This document shows positions 61,429 through 64,000 of a stretch of DNA of 64,000 nt, piece after piece. Origin of the DNA: Mediterraneibacter gnavus ATCC 29149 (GTDB lineage: Bacteria; Bacillota; Clostridia; Lachnospirales; Lachnospiraceae); contig NZ_CP043051.1 of NCBI RefSeq assembly GCF_008121495.1, forward strand, positions 2,127,001-2,191,000. Direction: 5' to 3'. The first letter of the stretch is position 1; each line of letters starts with the position of its first letter. The notes under the pieces are model-generated. The model ran no database searches and was not told the origin of the DNA. It saw only the letters and a program-made list of their open reading frames with translations. Both the position numbers and the translations under genes were made by a program.

Positions 61429-62831
61429 ATGCATTGACAAGAGATCTGGAAGGTTTAACAAAGTCGGCAGAAGCGTGTGCAGACGGCAAAGACCGTTTCC
61501 GCCAGAAGCTGCATCTGATGCCGCCGACAGGATGGCTCAATGATCCCAACGGACTGTGTCAGTTCAAAGGAATCTACCACGCATTTTTTCAATATTCGCC
61601 ATTTAATGCAACGGGTGGTCTGAAGATGTGGGGACACTATACAAGCCGGGATATGATCGAATGGAAATACGAGGGTGTCAGCCTGTATCCGGATCAGCCG
61701 TTTGACTGCCATGGCGTGTATTCGGGATCAGCGTTTATTGAAGACGGAAAGATGTACCTGTATTATACCGGAAATGTGAAGCTTGAGGACGGAGAATTTG
61801 ACTATATCCGAACCGGCCGGGAGGCAAACACAGTTCTGGTGGTCAGCGAGGACGGAGAGCATTTTGGCAGAAAAAGAGAACTGATGAGAAACAGTGATTA
61901 TCCGCAGGATCTGACCTGCCATGTACGTGATCCGAAAGTCTGGAAAGAAAACGGCATGTATTACATGGTGCAGGGAGCCAGAACGCAGAAAGATGAAGGA
62001 AAAGTGCTGATTTTTGAGTCTGAGGATCAGCTGAACTGGATCTACAAAAGCGATGTAAAGACAGCAGAGCGATTTGGATATATGTGGGAGTGCCCAGACT
62101 ATTTTGAAACAGAAGGCAGAAAGATTTTATCGACTTCCGTGCAGGGGCTGGAAGGCGGCGTGTGGAATGCACGAAATGTGTACCAGTCCGGATATTTTCT
62201 GGTAGAGGGGGATATCCTTTCCGAGTATGTGCTTTCTGACTATGAACTCTGGGACTATGGATTTGATTATTATGCACCGCAGAGTTTTGAAAGTGAGGAT
62301 GGACGCCGGATCCACATCAGTTGGATGGGAATGCCGGATTGTGAGGAATACACAAACCTGACGCTGGAAGATGGATGGCAGCACTGCTTTACATTTCCAA
62401 GAGAAGTGCATGTCAAAGATAAAAAAGTGCTTCAGCAACCGGTAAAAGAACTGGAAGCACTGCGCAGAGGAGAAGAAAGAGCAGTCTCTGTTCTGGAGAA
62501 GAAAGGTACAAAAGTCTTTGAGGCAGAGGTGCAGAATATCACAGGAAATCACTTCCGCGCAGTACTGGCAAAAGAACTGGTTCTGGAATATGTAAACGGA
62601 AGATTTGAGATGAAGTTTACAAGCCAGGATAAGACGTCCGTATCCGCGGGAAGAAGTCTTAGATTCCGGGAAGTAAGTGAAGTCAGAAACGTCCGGATTC
62701 TTGCAGATGTTTCTTCTGTAGAAGTGTTTGTCAATGATGGAGAGACTGTGTTTTCTACAAGGTATTATCCGCAGGATTATGAAATAAAAATAGAAGCTTT
62801 GGATGCCAAGATTGCATTCTGGGAGCTGTAA
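61425..62831 (+). CDS. scrB: Sucrose-6-phosphate hydrolase (GH32)
   Basis: This 468-residue GH32 enzyme has the nucleophile Asp40 in WLNDPNG, transition-state Asp169 in RDPKV and acid/base Glu222 in ECPDYF. It hydrolyses sucrose 6-phosphate into glucose 6-phosphate and fructose. Its ATG overlaps the PTS stop (ATGA), so expression depends on translation of the second PTS part. The beta-sandwich C-domain is present. Confidence 0.95.
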   Translation: MNALTRDLEGLTKSAEACADGKDRFRQKLHLMPPTGWLNDPNGLCQFKGIYHAFFQYSPFNATGGLKMWGHYTSRDMIEWKYEGVSLYPDQPFDCHGVYSGSAFIEDGKMYLYYTGNVKLEDGEFDYIRTGREANTVLVVSEDGEHFGRKRELMRNSDYPQDLTCHVRDPKVWKENGMYYMVQGARTQKDEGKVLIFESEDQLNWIYKSDVKTAERFGYMWECPDYFETEGRKILSTSVQGLEGGVWNARNVYQSGYFLVEGDILSEYVLSDYELWDYGFDYYAPQSFESEDGRRIHISWMGMPDCEEYTNLTLEDGWQHCFTFPREVHVKDKKVLQQPVKELEALRRGEERAVSVLEKKGTKVFEAEVQNITGNHFRAVLAKELVLEYVNGRFEMKFTSQDKTSVSAGRSLRFREVSEVRNVRILADVSSVEVFVNDGETVFSTRYYPQDYEIKIEALDAKIAFWEL

Positions 62832-62835
62832 AAGC

Positions 62836-62876
62836 AAAAATGTTCCCATCGGGATTTTCTGATGGGAACATTTTTG
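62836..62876 (+). terminator. Bidirectional terminator
   Basis: AAAAATGTTCCCATC/GATGGGAACATTTTT stem between convergent genes. Confidence 0.92.
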
Positions 62877-62906
62877 TTATGTAAGAAAGACTGTCAAATG
62901 TACAAA

Positions 62907-64000
62907 TCAGTTTGCATCTTCTTTGTCTTTGGGCAGTACAATGTTGAGGAGTACTGCAAGCAATGTAGCCACTACAACCGGTGATTTGCCGAAGATCATC
63001 ACAAACCAGTCCGGGAAGCTGGCAAGAGAATCACTTGCCTGTGAGATTCCCATTCCCAGTGCTGCCGCAAGTCCCACGATGGAAGTATTGCGAAATGTCA
63101 TATTTTGTGATGTGATCAGTTTCATTCCGGTCATGGCGATGGATGCGAAAACAGACACTGTGGCACCGCCGAGTACACAATACGGAATTGTCGTTAAAAG
63201 AGACGAGAATTTCGGGATCACTCCGGCTATCAACAGAATCAGTGCCGCACCGCCGAGTACACAGCGGTTGATAACTTTTGTCGTTGCAACGATTCCCACG
63301 TTCTGGCTGTATGTAGCAGTCGGGAGTCCGCCGAGAAGAGAAAATAGAATATTGGAGATTCCATATCCTACGATTCCTCCCTGCAGTTCCTGATCTGTTG
63401 GCATACGATTCATTCCTCCGCTGGTTGTGGCGGAAAAGTCGCCGATTGCCTGAATGGAGTTGATTGCAAACAGAAGACCGATTGCGACACAGGCGGAAGG
63501 TTCGAAGCGAATTCCGAAATGAAGCGGGCTTGGCACCTGGAAGAGGGCAGCATCATGGATAGGAGAAAAGTCTACCATTCCGAAGAACAGTGCGATGATA
63601 TATCCACCGATGATACCGATCAGAATGGATGCCAGTTTCCAGATTCCTTTTCCAAAATGATTCAATACCGTTACAATAGTCAATGTCAAAATAGCGACCA
63701 GCCAATTTTGCCAGGAACCATAATCTTCGCTGCCTACCCCTCCGGCCATATAGTTAATGGCAGTCGGATACAGAGAAAGTCCAATTGTAAATACAACGGT
63801 TCCAGTGATCAGAGGCGGGAAAAATTTGCGGATCTTCCGGATAAAAAGTCCCACAAAAACAGCCACGATACCACCTGCGATCATAGCACCTAAAATGGTG
63901 GCGACATCATACTCTTCGGCAATGGACTGCATACTCGGAACATAGGCAAAGCTGATGCCCATGATGACCGGAAGGCCGGATCCGATTGTAAGATACCGGG
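62907..64000 (-). CDS. Nucleobase:cation symporter-2 (xanthine/uracil permease), partial
   Basis: The minus-strand frame is still open at the window end, so the N-terminus is missing. The 364 residues seen have about ten membrane segments and the family pattern GSGLPVIMGISFAYVPSM near the edge, then NSIQAIGDFSATTSGG with the substrate-binding Gln and the QNVGIVATTKV region. The family takes up xanthine, uric acid or uracil. Substrate is most likely xanthine by GNPR-type similarity, but I cannot be certain. Confidence 0.88.
   Translation of the reverse strand, partial: RYLTIGSGLPVIMGISFAYVPSMQSIAEEYDVATILGAMIAGGIVAVFVGLFIRKIRKFFPPLITGTVVFTIGLSLYPTAINYMAGGVGSEDYGSWQNWLVAILTLTIVTVLNHFGKGIWKLASILIGIIGGYIIALFFGMVDFSPIHDAALFQVPSPLHFGIRFEPSACVAIGLLFAINSIQAIGDFSATTSGGMNRMPTDQELQGGIVGYGISNILFSLLGGLPTATYSQNVGIVATTKVINRCVLGGAALILLIAGVIPKFSSLLTTIPYCVLGGATVSVFASIAMTGMKLITSQNMTFRNTSIVGLAAALGMGISQASDSLASFPDWFVMIFGKSPVVVATLLAVLLNIVLPKDKEDAN

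Overview
The window is a low-to-mid-GC Firmicutes chromosome, most likely a gut Lachnospiraceae (the Ruminococcus gnavus/Mediterraneibacter or Dorea group is my guess; the genus is not proven). Pointers are codY, a CIRCE-controlled groESL, a DUF5688-type protein, an atypical Tad-like pilus locus and sucrose and bile-steroid-type metabolic genes. Two blocks of different character are joined near position 19000.

Positions 1 to about 18900 are the right-hand part of a siphovirus-type prophage, all on the + strand: the end of a probable capsid gene, head fibre and head-tail connector genes, tail tube, a tail chaperone pair with a canonical GGGAAAC -1 frameshift site, a 1043-residue tape measure with five 44-residue repeats, distal tail proteins, and then a complete diversity-generating retroelement (DGR) layout. 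The DGR has a C-type-lectin-like target protein with a 3' variable repeat (VR, 12245-12370), a GAAA-loop hairpin, Avd, a template repeat (TR, 12806-12931) and a reverse transcriptase. VR and TR differ at 13 positions and every one is an adenine in TR, so the system has worked. The reverse transcriptase now carries an in-frame TGA at codon 134, between the fingers and the palm. A holin, a two-catalytic-domain endolysin, a small regulated cassette (perfect promoter with an embedded 20-bp palindrome, two tiny membrane proteins, an Xre regulator, a HIRAN-like gene with a 13-G tract) and an IS30-family transposase close the prophage directly upstream of codY.

Positions 19132 to 34867 are housekeeping: codY, groES-groEL, guaB, a membrane-anchored amidase, aroK-yqeG-efp, tRNA-Arg(CCG), a YtrA-type GntR/ABC operon with its operator, nfo, and argS with an AlaX-type editing protein and a CPBP protease. 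Positions 34951 to 39993 hold a Tad-like secretion/pilus operon behind a strong promoter and a 420-nt leader with a 23-bp perfect palindrome and a 9-codon upstream ORF. Four of its proteins begin with the same MKxxxxEYG signature with no leader peptide in front of it.

From 40198 onward come an NlpC/P60 hydrolase, a glyoxalase-family protein, rpsB-tsf, a disturbed segment (TTGGGTA repeats, a GNAT gene, an orphan ORF), a BaiA-like short-chain dehydrogenase, and a divergent cluster of ADP-ribosylglycohydrolase, PfkB kinase and PnuC transporter controlled by a GntR/UTRA regulator with two identical 16-bp operators. Next is a PhoH-like/ppk/HD/udk/corA series, a decayed HAD gene, a dicarboxylate-type symporter, and a sucrose locus: LacI regulator, PTS EIIBCA broken by a frameshift in the B-C linker, and sucrose-6-phosphate hydrolase. 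A truncated nucleobase permease runs off the end.
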